Assembly (NCBI GenBank): GCA_963830775.1
Contig: CAWHNT010000042.1
Coordinates: forward strand, 1 to 64,000
Direction: 5' to 3'
Source: CAWHNT01 sp963830775
Lineage (GTDB): Bacteria; Pseudomonadota; Alphaproteobacteria; Geminicoccales; Geminicoccaceae
Length of the DNA: 64,000 nt
The notes under the pieces were generated by a model. That model searched no databases, was not told the origin of the DNA, and worked only from the letters and a program-made list of their open reading frames with translations. Numbering within the stretch: position 1 is the stretch's first letter; every line of letters starts with the position of its first letter. Of the stretch, positions 37,439 to 45,914 are shown one piece after another. The position numbers and the translations under genes are program-made.

Positions 37439-37651
37439 TCATGACGGCAGGCTCCGCACGGCCTCCGGCTCTTGCGACGGGGCCAGGGCCGGACGCGAGA
37501 GCGTCTCCTGCGACGGCCGCCATCCAGCACCGCTGCATTGGGCAATCCATATCCGGTCGCGCTCGGCATCGTAGAAGGCCGGATGCCAGTCGACCTTCTC
37601 GCCAGGTTCCGCGGGCAGCCAGTACCAGCCGGTGGCGCGCTTCGTGCTCAT
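37439..37651 (-). CDS. Small hypothetical protein
   Basis: 70 residues from ATG 37651-37649, with a GAGG element about 10 bases upstream: STKRATGWYWLPAEPGEKVD, then DAERDRIWIAQCSGAGW. The aromatic- and Trp-rich start looks like a conserved folded protein rather than a chance frame, but I do not recognise the family. It lies between phaC and tRNA-Ser. Confidence 0.5.
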   Translation of the reverse strand: MSTKRATGWYWLPAEPGEKVDWHPAFYDAERDRIWIAQCSGAGWRPSQETLSRPALAPSQEPEAVRSLPS

Positions 37652-37755
37652 GGGTCCGCCTCGTCGAAACGGTTGCGTGGAGGTCGCTCGAGCGAGCGGG
37701 GGCTGGCGAGGAGGTCGGACGCCAGAGCATTGCAAGACCTGGAATCTCGGAATGC

Positions 37756-37849
37756 TGGCGGAGACGGGGGGATTCGAACCCCCGATAGGGGTTTAGGCCC
37801 CTATAACGGTTTAGCAAACCGCCGCCTTCAGCCGCTCGGCCACGTCTCC
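37756..37849 (-). tRNA. tRNA-Ser (anticodon GCU)
   Basis: 94 nt including an encoded CCA end. Acceptor stem GGAGACG/CGTCTCC, D-arm GTGGCCGAGCGGCTGAAGG, anticodon loop TTTGCTAAA giving GCU for AGC/AGU serine codons, a long variable arm (stem TAGGGG/CCCCTA) typical of serine tRNAs, and T-loop GTTCGAATC. A degraded transposon copy begins just beyond its 5' end. Confidence 0.95.
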
Positions 37850-37914
37850 GCGAGTGACGGCTAATACAGTTGGCGGTGGAAGGCTGTCAACGCCAGGGCG
37901 GTGGCGCTTGGGGG

Positions 37915-39003
37915 TAGCTGGGGCTGAGCCCCGGCCAGCTGAGCGGGTGGCGCAACGAGCACCTGGCGGCGGGCTCGGCGGAGGCGCTGGCCCCCGCAAG
38001 GCGGAGCAGGCCGAGCTGCAGCGGCTCAAGCGCGAGAACAAGCGGCTCGAGGAGGAGGTCGAGATCCTCAAGAAGGCGGCGGCTTTTTTCGCCCGGGGGA
38101 TCGCGTGAGCCGGTTCGCCTTCGTGGCGGCCGAGCGGGCGAACCACGCCGTGGCGCGGCTGTGCCGGGTCGATCGGCGCCAGCGTCAGCGGCTTCTACGC
38201 TTGGCTGCGCGCGATCCCCGCCGTCCCGAACCGGGCCGAGGCGGAGGCCGAGCTGCGCGGCCACATCGGCCGCATCTTCGCCGCCCGCCGGCGGGTCTAC
38301 GGCTCGCCGCGGGTCCACGCCGAGCTGCGCCGGGAGGGCCGGCGGCACTCGCGCCGGCGGGTCGCGCGGCTGATGCGCGAGATGGGCCTGCAGGCCCGCC
38401 GGGGTCGCCGCCGGCCGCCGCGCACCACCGACAGCCGGCACGACCTCCCGGTCGCCCCGAACCTGCTCGACCGGCACTTCGCCGCCGAGCGGCCCGACAC
38501 GGTCTGGCTGGCCGACATCTCGCTACATCCCGACCGACGAGGGCTGGCTCTACCTGGCCGCGATCGAGGACCTGGCCACCCGCGAGATCGTCGGCTGGAG
38601 CATGGCCGACCACCTGCGGGCCGGGCTGTGCGTCGACGCCCTGGTCATGGCCCTGCAGCGCCGCGATCCGCCACGCGGGCTGATCCACCACAGCGACCGC
38701 GGCGTGCAGTACGCCTCCGAGCCCTACCGGCGAGGTGCTGGAGCGGCACGGCATCAAGCAATCGATGAGCCGGCGCGGGAACTGCCTCGACAACGCGCCC
38801 GATGGAGAGCTTCTTCGCCTCGCTGAAGAAGGAGCACGTCCACCGAGCCCGCTTCCGCACCCGCGAGGAGGCGAGGGCGGCCGTGTTCGAGTACGTCGAG
38901 GTCTTCTACAACCGGCAGCGCCTGCACTCGGCCCTGGGCTACCGCACCCCGGCCGAGGCGAGGGCCAGCATGGAAGGGATCACCATGCTCAAAGCCGCAT
39001 GAC
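37915..39003 (+). mobile_element. Degraded IS3-family element, transposase in pieces
   Basis: OrfA survives only as its C-terminal half (LSPGQLSGWRNEH, then AELQRLKRENKRLEEEVEIL, ending near AAFFAR). OrfB begins RFAFVAAERANHAVARLCR and shows HTH_21 (RRVYGSPRVHAELRREG), first DDE Asp in TVWLADIS, HHSDRGVQYAS with the second Asp, and NAP-MESFFASLKKE with the Glu. It ends near 39003. At least four one-base insertions split OrfB (about 38168, 38522, 38732, 38800). The missing start of OrfA means the copy is truncated regardless. No terminal inverted repeats were found. Confidence 0.8.
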
Positions 39004-39013
39004 GTTCTGAGGG

Positions 39014-39845
39014 CTACTTCACGCTGCCGAGGGCCAGGCCGCGGACGAGGTAGCGCTGGAGGGCGGCGAAGATGACCGCCACGGGCACGCTGGCGAGCAG
39101 GGTTGCCGCCATCACGTGGTCCCACTCGACCGAGTAGCGGCCGCCGACCAGCGAGAAGATCTGGATGGTGAGGGTGTACTTGTCGGTCGAGCGGAGCAGG
39201 GTCAAGCGCCAGGACGAACTCGTTCCAGCAGTAGATGAAGACGAAGATGGCGGTGACGCCCAGGGCAGGGGCCGCCATCGGCAGGAAGATCAGGCGCAGG
39301 CTCTGGAGTGCCGTGGCACCGTCGAGCCAGGCTGCCTCCTCGAGCTCGACCGGGATGGTGCGGAAGTAGGACTGGAGCATCCAGATGGCGAAGGCGAGAT
39401 TGAAGGCGGCGTAGGCGAGGACGAGCGCCCAGAGCTGGTCGACCAGGCCCATCCCGGCCATCAGGCGGAAGATGCCCAGCACCAGGACGATGGGCGAGAG
39501 CATCTGGGTGATGAGCAGGAACTGGCGGAACGCACCCTCGCCGCGAAAGCGCATCCGGGCCCCGGCATAGGCGGCCGGGATCGCCACGAGCACGCACAAG
39601 GCGGTGGCGGCGGCGCTGACCAGGGCGCTGTTGAGGAGCGCGGGCCCGAAGCCCACCGCATGCCACATGTCGATGAAGTTCTGGAGGCGCAGCTCGCTCG
39701 AGAGCCAGCTCGGCGGCGTGCGCAGGATCTCCGCCCGGGGCTTCACGGCGGTGGAGACCATGACGGCGAAGGGGAAGAGGATGACGAGGACCAGCGGGGA
39801 GAGGAGGAGCCAGTAGACGAGGCTGCGGAGCGGACGGCTGGTCAT
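39014..39845 (-). CDS. Carbohydrate ABC transporter permease, MalG-type
   Basis: About 276 residues with six membrane segments: LLLSPLVLVILFPFAVMVST at the N-terminus, and the EAA loop EEAAWLDGATALQSLRLIFLP that contacts the ATPase. One base is in excess near 39205. After it the frame continues LTLLRSTDKYTLTIQIFSLVGG and ends ALQRYLVRGLALGSVK, the standard MalG-like C-terminus. Partner permease and binding protein are encoded at 40107 and 41025. No MalK-type ATPase is present nearby. Confidence 0.82.
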
Positions 39846-39890
39846 GGACGGCCAGCCCGACCGTCAAGAAGAAGGTGCGGCTTGCACTGA

Positions 39891-40055
39891 CTAGCCAGCG
39901 TGATCGGACGGCGGCTTCGGGCGGGGCCTCTCCGAACGCACGGCCTCCTCCAGGATCGCCTTGAGTTCTTCAGCAAGCAATCGGTTGTTGGCGGTCGCTC
40001 GCTCGACAAGCAGTTCAAGCGCACGCTCCTCTACCTCGACCAGAAGGTCCGGCAC
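39891..40055 (-). CDS. FitA-like ribbon-helix-helix antitoxin, orphan
   Basis: 54 residues from GTG 40055-40053, with the strong site AGAAGGGG 7 bases upstream. The sequence begins VPDLLVEVEERALELLVERA, then RLLAEELKAILEEAV, the FitA/Phd-like RHH antitoxin pattern (beta strand followed by two helices), and ends in a basic/proline tail. Such antitoxins usually precede a VapC/FitB PIN-domain toxin. Here the next gene on the strand is the MalG-type permease and no PIN domain is visible, so it is an orphan inserted between two genes of a sugar importer. Confidence 0.65.
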   Translation of the reverse strand: MPDLLVEVEERALELLVERATANNRLLAEELKAILEEAVRSERPRPKPPSDHAG

Positions 40056-40106
40056 TTCGATACCCCTTCTGATCTTGCAGAAGAATAGCAGACAAGGGTG
40101 CCCGCG

Positions 40107-40988
40107 TCATTGCCCGCGTTGCTCCCCGCGCATCAGCAGCCACGCATAGGCGATCGTGAAGGCGAGCAGGATCAGGAACATGACGAGGGACAGGGCGGCG
40201 GCGAGGTCGAGGCGGCCGTAGCGGAAGGCCAGCTTGTAGAGCCAGGTGACCAGGATGTCGGTGCTGTTGGCGGGGTCGCCCTGGGTCATCACCCAGATGA
40301 TCGGGAAGGAGTTGAAGACGTAGATGATGTTGAGGACCAGGGCGATGTTGATGAAGGGGCGGAGCAGCGGCAGGGTGAGGTGGCGGAAGCGCTGGGCGGC
40401 CGAGGCGCCGTCGATGCGGGCGGCTTCGTAGATGTCCTCAGGGAGGGCGGAGAGGCCGCCCAGCAGCACGGTGACGGTGAACGGGATCGAGACCACGATG
40501 CCGACCGCGATCTCGGCCGGGAAGGCGGTCTGGGCGGTGGCCAGCCATTCGACCGGGCGGTCGAGCAGGCCAAGGCTGAAGAGCGTGGCGTTGAGCATGC
40601 CGAACTGGCCGTTCAGGGTCCAGCGCCAGACGATGGCGCTCATGGTGAGCGAGACCGCCCAGGGCAGCATGATGATGACGCGGGCGAGGCCGCGGCCGGC
40701 GAAGTCGTCGTTGAGGATCAGCGCGATCGGGACGGAGAGGAGGACGGTGCCGCCGACCACGGCCACGGTCCAGACGAGGGTGCGCCAGAGGCAGGGGAGG
40801 AAGAGCGGGTCGGCCAGGAGCTTGCTGAAGTTGGCGAGGCCCGCGAAGTCCTTCACCTGCCCGAACCGGTTGACGCTGTGCAGCGAGGTGTGGGCGACGT
40901 CGTAGACCGGGTAGCCGATGATCCAGAACGCGAGCAGCAGGCTCGGCAGGATCAGGGCATAGGGGACGCCCGTGGCGGCACGGCGCAT
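40107..40988 (-). CDS. Carbohydrate ABC transporter permease, MalF-type
   Basis: 293 residues, six membrane segments: PYALILPSLLLAFWIIGYPVYD at the N-terminus, FVGRTLVWT-like region CLWRTLVWTVAVV, and the EAA loop EDIYEAARIDGASAAQRFRHLTLP. It forms the membrane channel with the MalG-type protein. It follows the binding-protein gene on the same strand by 36 bp. It is intact, unlike its two partners. Confidence 0.9.
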   Translation of the reverse strand: MRRAATGVPYALILPSLLLAFWIIGYPVYDVAHTSLHSVNRFGQVKDFAGLANFSKLLADPLFLPCLWRTLVWTVAVVGGTVLLSVPIALILNDDFAGRGLARVIIMLPWAVSLTMSAIVWRWTLNGQFGMLNATLFSLGLLDRPVEWLATAQTAFPAEIAVGIVVSIPFTVTVLLGGLSALPEDIYEAARIDGASAAQRFRHLTLPLLRPFINIALVLNIIYVFNSFPIIWVMTQGDPANSTDILVTWLYKLAFRYGRLDLAAALSLVMFLILLAFTIAYAWLLMRGEQRGQ

Positions 40989-41024
40989 CGGGCGTCCTTC
41001 GCTGAACCGTGGCCCTGGCAGGGC

Positions 41025-42253
41025 CTACTGCTGGATGAGCGCGTCGATCTGGCTTGCCGCCTCTTTCAGCGCCGCGTCGGGCTGGACCTGACCCAGATAG
41101 ATCTTCTGCAGCGCACCCGCCGTGGTGTCGGCCATCTGCTCCCAGTTCGGGATCAGGGGCGCGAACTTGGCGTTGGGCAGCATGTCGGTGAAGGCCTTGA
41201 GCTGCGGGTCGTTGGCGAAGTGCGGGTCGGCCGCCACCGACTTGAAGACGGGCAGGAAGCCCTCCTTCAAGGTGAACTCACGGCGCCACTTGTCGGTGAA
41301 GGCGGCCTCGGACAGGAACTTCCAGGCCACGTCCTTCATCGTCGAGCTCTTGAAGATCATGATGCTGTCGGTCACGCCGTAGGTGGCCTTGGCACTGCCT
41401 TCCGGGATCGAGGCGATGTCGTAGTTGAGGTCTGGGTGCCTCGGTCTTGATCTGGCCGCGGAGCCAGGGCCCGGAGAGGATCATCGCCACCTTGCCGGTC
41501 TTGAACAGGCGCTCGATGTCCTGGCGGTTGTAGGCCGTGGGATCGGGCTCGGTCAGGCCCGCGTCCAGCATGCTCTTGTAGAGGTTGGCGGCCTTGACCC
41601 CGGCCTCGCCGGCGATCCCGCTCTTGCCGTTCTCCAGGAGCTCGCCGCCATGCGTCCAGAGCGCATAGTACCAGTAGGCGTCGGTCTCGATCTCCTTGCC
41701 CTGGAGCGCGAAGCCGTAAGTGTCGGGGCCCAGCGCCTTCACCTTCTCGGCGGCGGCCACCAGCTCGTCCCAGGTCTTCGGCGGCTGCGGCGACACCGGC
41801 CTTCTGCAGGAGGTCCTTGTTATAGTACATGGCGCGCGCGGAGGCCGCGACCGGCAGGCCGTAGGTCTTGCCTTCGAGCACCGAGGGCTCGAGGAACTTC
41901 TCGATGAAGCGGGCCTTGAAGTCGGGCGTGATGTAGCCGTCGAGCGGCTCGGCGATGTCCTGCTGGACATAGTCGACCAGCCAGCGGGTGCCGATGATGG
42001 CGATGTCGGGCGCGGTGCCGCCGGCGATGTCGGTGGTGAGGCGCTGCTGCAGGTTGTCCCACTGCACGACCTCGATCTTCACGTCGACGTCGGGGTTGGC
42101 GGCCTCGAAGTCCTTGGCCATGCCCTCGAAGATCGGGCCGGTCTCGGCGCTGTAATAGGCGACGGTGACCCGGAGGTCGGCTGCCGCGGCGGTGCCGGCA
42201 CCCAGTGCTGCCAGGGCCACGGCACCCATGAGTGCCTTCAGCGTGCGTGTCAT
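41025..42253 (-). CDS. Extracellular sugar-binding protein (ABC importer)
   Basis: About 408 residues with a signal peptide (LKALMGAVALAALGAGTAAA). Family 1 solute-binding blocks: GPIFEGMAKDFEAANPDVDVKI, IAIIGTRWLVDYVQQ, then PPKTWDELVAAAEKVKALG and GKVAMILSGPWLRGQIK. Frame slips of one base near 41797 and 41435 are needed to join the parts; all segments match the family in order. It binds a sugar or polyol in the periplasm for the two permeases downstream. Substrate is not evident. Confidence 0.82.
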
Positions 42254-42309
42254 GACGATCCTGCCTCCGATCTCTTGTGCGGCGAGCATAGGAAGGAGCG
42301 GGCGCGCCG

Positions 42310-43050
42310 TCACGCCGCCCGTTGGGCGGTGAGCTTCTGGTAGGCCTCGCCCAGGCTGGCCGTGGCCGCCCGGGCCATCACCTCCTCGACGGCACCCAGG
42401 GCCTGCACCCGGCCGCGGTGGAGGACCACGACCCGGTCGCCGGGCCAGATCTCGTCGATCAGGTGGGTGGCCCAGAGCACGGCCAGCCCCTCCTCGCGGC
42501 AGAGCACGTGGACATGCTCGACGATGCTGGTCCGGCTCTCGATGTCGAGGCCGACCGTGGGCTCGTCGAGGACCAGGAGGCGGGGGCGGTGGAGGAGGGC
42601 GCGGGCGATCTCGACCCGGCGCCGGTAGCCGCCCGAGAGCGTGCGCACCATGGCCCGGCGGCGCTCCTGGAGGCCGAGGCGGGTCGCGAGCTGGGCGATC
42701 CGCTCCTTGGCCGCGGCCGGCGGGATGCCGTAGAGGGCCGCGGCGTAGCGCAGGTTCTGGTCGACGGTGAGGTCGAGGTCGAGGGTGAGGCGCTGGAAGA
42801 CCACGCCCATGCTGGCCAGCGCTTGCCGTGTGCCGGTGGCGATGTCGTGGCCGCAGACGGCGATCCGGCCGCTGGTGGGCCGGAACAGGTGGGTGACCAG
42901 CGCCATCAGCGTGGTCTTGCCCGCACCGTTGGGCCCGAGCAGGGCCGTGAACCGGCCGGTCGCCACCGTGAAGCTCACCCCGTCGAGGGCCGCCACCGCC
43001 CGCGTGTAGGCGTAGCTTACCCCCTCGACCTCCAAGGCCGGCCGCTCCAT
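42310..43050 (-). CDS. NatA/CcmA-type ABC transporter ATPase
   Basis: 246 residues from ATG 43050, chosen for the GGGAGGCGGC site just upstream. Walker A GPNGAGKTT, signature TLSGGYRRRVEIARALLHRP, Walker B LLVLDEPTVGLDIESR, and switch His in WATHLIDE. It lacks the C-terminal TOBE region of MalK and has the exporter-type pattern (VFQRLTLDLDLTVDQNL), as in YadG and PQQ-pathway-linked ATPases. It is therefore not the obvious energiser of the sugar importer beside it, and its own permease is not seen. Confidence 0.85.
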   Translation of the reverse strand: MERPALEVEGVSYAYTRAVAALDGVSFTVATGRFTALLGPNGAGKTTLMALVTHLFRPTSGRIAVCGHDIATGTRQALASMGVVFQRLTLDLDLTVDQNLRYAAALYGIPPAAAKERIAQLATRLGLQERRRAMVRTLSGGYRRRVEIARALLHRPRLLVLDEPTVGLDIESRTSIVEHVHVLCREEGLAVLWATHLIDEIWPGDRVVVLHRGRVQALGAVEEVMARAATASLGEAYQKLTAQRAA

Positions 43051-43128
43051 GCCGCCTCCCTTTCCGTTGCCGAAGGGAGAAGGGCCGGCGGCAGCCGGAG
43101 TCAAGCGGGGCTCGGCCAGGCCTGCCAT

Positions 43129-43821
43129 TCAGAAGGTCTCCACCCAGGGGCGCAGCTCGATCTCCCAGGCCCAGGCGCTGCGCGGCTGGCGCAGGAGGTC
43201 GAGCGTGGTCGTGGCGATGGCGTCGGGGTCGAGCATGCTGTCCGGCCGGTCGCTCGGCTCGGTGCGGCCGGGGTTGCGGATCGCACCGTCGATGACGAGG
43301 TGGACGACGCGGATGCCTTGCGGGTGCAGCTCGCGGGCCATGCTCTGGGCGAGGCCGCGGAGCGCGAACTTGCCCATGGCGAAGGGGGCCGAGCGCGGAT
43401 AGCCCTTCACGCCGGCCGAGGCGCCGGTGAGGACGACGGCACCCTTGCCGTTGGGCAGCATCCGCCGCACGGCTTCCTGGGCCACCAGGAAGGCGCCGAA
43501 GGCGGTGACCATGAGCGAGCGGCGGACCTCCTCGGGGTCGAGCTCGACCAGGGGGCCGCGGGCGCGCAGGCTCGGGTTGTAGACCACGGCTTCCGGGGCG
43601 CCGTCCTCATCCAGGGCCGCGAACAGGGCGGCTACCTCGGCGGGATCGGACGCTTCGCAGCGGTGGGCCGTGGCCCCCGTCTCGCGGCAGAGCGCTTCCA
43701 GCCGCTCCGGCCGGCGGGCGGCCAGCGTCACCCGGACACCCTCGCGGGCGAAGGCGCGGGCGAGCGAGGCGCTGAAGCCTTCGCCGGCACCGACGATGAG
43801 GACGCTGCTGTAGTCGAGCAT
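43129..43821 (-). CDS. Atypical short-chain dehydrogenase with Phe in place of catalytic Tyr
   Basis: About 230 residues. The cofactor motif is modified (LIVGAGEGFSASLARAF). The expected YxxxK reads F-A-M-G-K in SAPFAMGKFALRG, and the Ser is in TGASAGVKG. The C-terminus ends AWEIELRPWVETF instead of the usual GG-x-x tail. A group of SDR-like proteins shares PFAMGKFALRGLAQS, so Phe is likely a family feature; enzymatic activity is doubtful. Start at 43821 or 43830. Confidence 0.78.
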   Translation of the reverse strand: MLDYSSVLIVGAGEGFSASLARAFAREGVRVTLAARRPERLEALCRETGATAHRCEASDPAEVAALFAALDEDGAPEAVVYNPSLRARGPLVELDPEEVRRSLMVTAFGAFLVAQEAVRRMLPNGKGAVVLTGASAGVKGYPRSAPFAMGKFALRGLAQSMARELHPQGIRVVHLVIDGAIRNPGRTEPSDRPDSMLDPDAIATTTLDLLRQPRSAWAWEIELRPWVETF

Positions 43822-43861
43822 GGGACCCACCCGTGGCGGACGGTCCCGCTCGATCTATGGC

Positions 43862-44572
43862 TCAGCCGGCGGCGGGCCAGGGCGGGCGGTCGGTGTTGGC
43901 GGCCTCCTGGCGCTCGAAGTAGGCGGTGACCTCCTCCTCCATGCCGAGGAAGCGTGCGGCGGCCAGGATCTGGAGGGGCTCGCCGGTGGCGATCATGGCG
44001 GCCGCCTGGAGCGCGTCGGCAGGCGGCTCGGGTTCGTTCGGCGGAACCGGCTCGCCTGCGGGCTCCGGGGCCATGGGCTCGGGTTCGTTCTCCGCGATCG
44101 CCTCCTGCCTGAGCAGCCGCAGCTCGCGCAGGAGGCGGGATGCCTCCCGGCCGAGCTGGGCCTGGTAGGCGCGCAAGGCGTTGAAGCGGGCGAGCTGGAT
44201 GGTGGCGGCGGGGTTGACGACCAGGGTGTGGTGGTCGGCGGCGTAGGCGAGGTCGTGCTTGGGCTGATCGGCCAGGATTTCGGTCTCCAGCCGGTCGGCG
44301 CGCTCCTGCTTCCACAAGGTGGCGGCGAGACGGCGGACGAGCTGGGCCGCGAGCTCGGTCGCAGGTGCCAGGTCCTGGACCAGGTCGGTGAGGAGCTGCT
44401 CGTAGGTGGCGTGGTCCTCGCCTTCGAGGAGGAGGTGGCGGGCGGCGGCGAGGCCATGCTTCAGGGCGTTGCGGGAGGCGCGGGCCTTGCCCTCGGGCGT
44501 GGCGGGGCCGCGGGAGTGCCTGCCGTTGCGGCGGGCGGCCTCGGCCTGGGCGGCGGTGCGGGTGGCGGGCAT
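43862..44572 (-). CDS. Conserved hypothetical protein with SRGPxTPEGKAR..NALKHGL motif
   Basis: 236 residues. The N-terminus holds NGRHSRGPATPEGKAR, then SRNALKHGL, a motif widespread in uncharacterised proteins of alphaproteobacteria and planctomycetes. The middle is helical (LVQDLAPATELAAQLVRRLAATLWKQERADRLETE); a Glu/Pro repeat region (ENEPEPMAPEPAGEPVPPNEPEPP) precedes the C-terminus. No enzymatic motif is seen. It lies downstream of the small gene and hairpin at 44656-44805 on the same strand. Confidence 0.65.
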   Translation of the reverse strand: MPATRTAAQAEAARRNGRHSRGPATPEGKARASRNALKHGLAAARHLLLEGEDHATYEQLLTDLVQDLAPATELAAQLVRRLAATLWKQERADRLETEILADQPKHDLAYAADHHTLVVNPAATIQLARFNALRAYQAQLGREASRLLRELRLLRQEAIAENEPEPMAPEPAGEPVPPNEPEPPADALQAAAMIATGEPLQILAAARFLGMEEEVTAYFERQEAANTDRPPWPAAG

Positions 44573-44655
44573 CGGTCCTCGGCAGCGGGCATGGGGCTGC
44601 CGGCGATCCTAGCAGAAGATAGGAATTTAGACCAGGGACAGCTCTGGAATGCAAA

Positions 44656-44681
44656 GAGGCCGCCCCTTGCGGGGCGGCCTC
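44656..44681 (-). terminator. Strong GC hairpin, probable intrinsic terminator
   Basis: An 11-bp perfect stem, GAGGCCGCCCC paired with GGGGCGGCCTC, around a 4-nt loop. On the minus strand it is followed by TTTGCATT, a weak U tract. It stands 52 bp after the stop of the 23-residue gene and before the hypothetical gene ending at 43862, so it ends the small transcript or attenuates the downstream gene. Confidence 0.65.
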
Positions 44682-44733
44682 CTAGAGAAGCGTTGGTGCT
44701 GAACGGGTCGTCTTGGTGACGGTCTCCGTCAGG

Positions 44734-44805
44734 TCAGATCCCGTGGGTGGACGTGATCGACATCCACGGCACAAGAGCCGAACCACGCACCAGGGCGCTA
44801 GACAT
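44734..44805 (-). CDS. 23-residue peptide gene with a near-perfect Shine-Dalgarno site
   Basis: ATG 44805-44803 encodes MSSALVRGSALVPWMSITST followed by HGI and a stop. Upstream on the same strand is AAAGGAGGTGATCC (44807-44820), complementary to essentially the whole anti-Shine-Dalgarno tail of 16S rRNA and correctly spaced. A TTGACA element lies about 60 bases upstream and a strong hairpin follows. The peptide has no clear signal or leader-type codon run. It may be a genuine small protein, a leader peptide, or a peptide precursor; I recognise no family. Confidence 0.55.
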   Translation of the reverse strand: MSSALVRGSALVPWMSITSTHGI

Positions 44806-44839
44806 CGGATCACCTCCTTTCCTGCTGTTGCGGATGGGG

Positions 44840-44870
44840 TTTAGGTGGCGCAGGAGGTGCGGCCTGTCAA
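44840..44870 (-). promoter_or_regulatory. Candidate promoter of the small peptide gene
   Basis: Minus strand: a consensus -35 element TTGACA at 44870-44865. A -10 near CCTAAA (44845-44840) is weak and its spacing, 19 bp, is long. Position and strand fit transcription of the 23-residue gene. Confidence 0.4.
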
Positions 44871-44990
44871 TCGGCCAAGTGCGGCAGCAGGAGCAGAGTG
44901 GCCGCTGGAACACGCCAACCGCAACCTGTCTTTCCGGTCGCGGCCAGGCGGACTGCGTGAAGGTCCATCTGGTCAGCTGATCGTCGGCTC

Positions 44991-45752
44991 TCAGATCCCG
45001 AGACCGCCGGCTACATTGACGGTCTCACCGTTGATGTAGCCCGCATGAGGTCCGGCGAGGAAGCAGACGGTTTCCGCCACCTCTTCGAGGGTCGCGATGC
45101 GACGGATCGGGTGCATGTCCAGGATGGCCTCGCGGTCCGGAAGCTCACCGGCGACGTCCGAGGCCATGTCCGTGGGCATGATGCCCGGCTGCACGACGTT
45201 CACGGTGATATTGCGGGGGCCGAGGTCGCGCGCGATGCCCTTCGCGTATCCGGCGAGCGCCCACTTCGTTCCGGCATAGTCGGCTACACCCGGGAAGGGC
45301 ACGTAGGAGCCGAGGAGGGAGCCGATGAAGACGATCCGGCCACCGTCGCTCAGTCTGGGTGCTGCCGCGCGCGTGTTGGCGATCGTGCCCATGACATTGA
45401 CTTGCCACTGGCGATTATATTTGTCGCCGTCGAGCTCGGGATCGTCGACGAGCTGACCTTGGATCGCGATGCCGGCATTGTTCACGAGGATGTCGAGCTT
45501 GCCGAATTCGGCGATCACCGAATCGATCAGTGGCCTCGCGGACGACAGGTCGGCCTGATCGCTCTTGATCGCGATCGCGCGCGCCCCCTTCGCCTTCAGC
45601 TTCGCCACGACGGCTTCCGCCTTGTCGGCCGAGGCGGCGTAGCTGATGGCAACGTCCGCGCCGTGCGCGGCGAACGCTTCTGCCGTCGCGGCACCGAGGC
45701 CGCGCGAGCCGCCCGTGATCAGGACGACCTTGCCCTTGAGCATGTCCGACAT
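44991..45752 (-). CDS. Short-chain dehydrogenase/reductase, TetR-controlled
   Basis: 253 residues: ITGGSRGLG cofactor motif, NNAG, catalytic Ser in FIGSLLGSY, YAGTK, and the C-terminal YINGETVNVAGGLGI. This is the classical FabG-like layout. It diverges from a TetR-family gene at 45915, with a palindrome in between, a common arrangement for quinone-, aldehyde- or xenobiotic-inducible SDRs. Confidence 0.88.
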   Translation of the reverse strand: MSDMLKGKVVLITGGSRGLGAATAEAFAAHGADVAISYAASADKAEAVVAKLKAKGARAIAIKSDQADLSSARPLIDSVIAEFGKLDILVNNAGIAIQGQLVDDPELDGDKYNRQWQVNVMGTIANTRAAAPRLSDGGRIVFIGSLLGSYVPFPGVADYAGTKWALAGYAKGIARDLGPRNITVNVVQPGIMPTDMASDVAGELPDREAILDMHPIRRIATLEEVAETVCFLAGPHAGYINGETVNVAGGLGI

Positions 45753-45812
45753 GAGAACCCTTTCGGTACGCGATCAGGGCAGCGCCTGATCCCGGCGGGC
45801 GACATCGCCCAG

Positions 45813-45836
45813 TTATCGTAACGGTCATTACGATAA
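45813..45836. promoter_or_regulatory. TetR-type operator in the SDR/TetR divergent promoter
   Basis: Perfect 9-bp arms TTATCGTAA and TTACGATAA around CGGTCA. A related core TAATGGTCGTTA occurs at 45879-45890, beside the TetR start; the first core is TAACGGTCATTA. Two such sites in the 162-bp gap fit autoregulation and control of the SDR. The gap is AT-richer than its surroundings. Confidence 0.75.
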
Positions 45837-45914
45837 CGAACGGTACGAAATCTGGACATGGGCTGTCAAGCGGTTTAGTAATGGTCGTTATGAAAAAGGC
45901 TGGATCGACCTGAC

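Noticed and set aside
42310..43050. The ABC ATPase as MalK of the neighbouring sugar importer
   Set aside because: Too short (246 residues), no TOBE region, and exporter-type sequence pattern.
44734..44805. The 23-residue gene as a PqqA-type peptide
   Set aside because: PqqA needs a Glu-x3-Tyr core. The peptide has neither Glu nor Tyr, and no pqq genes are nearby.
44656..44805. Amino-acid attenuator with leader peptide
   Set aside because: No run of one regulatory codon is visible, and the downstream gene is not biosynthetic. Kept only as an alternative.
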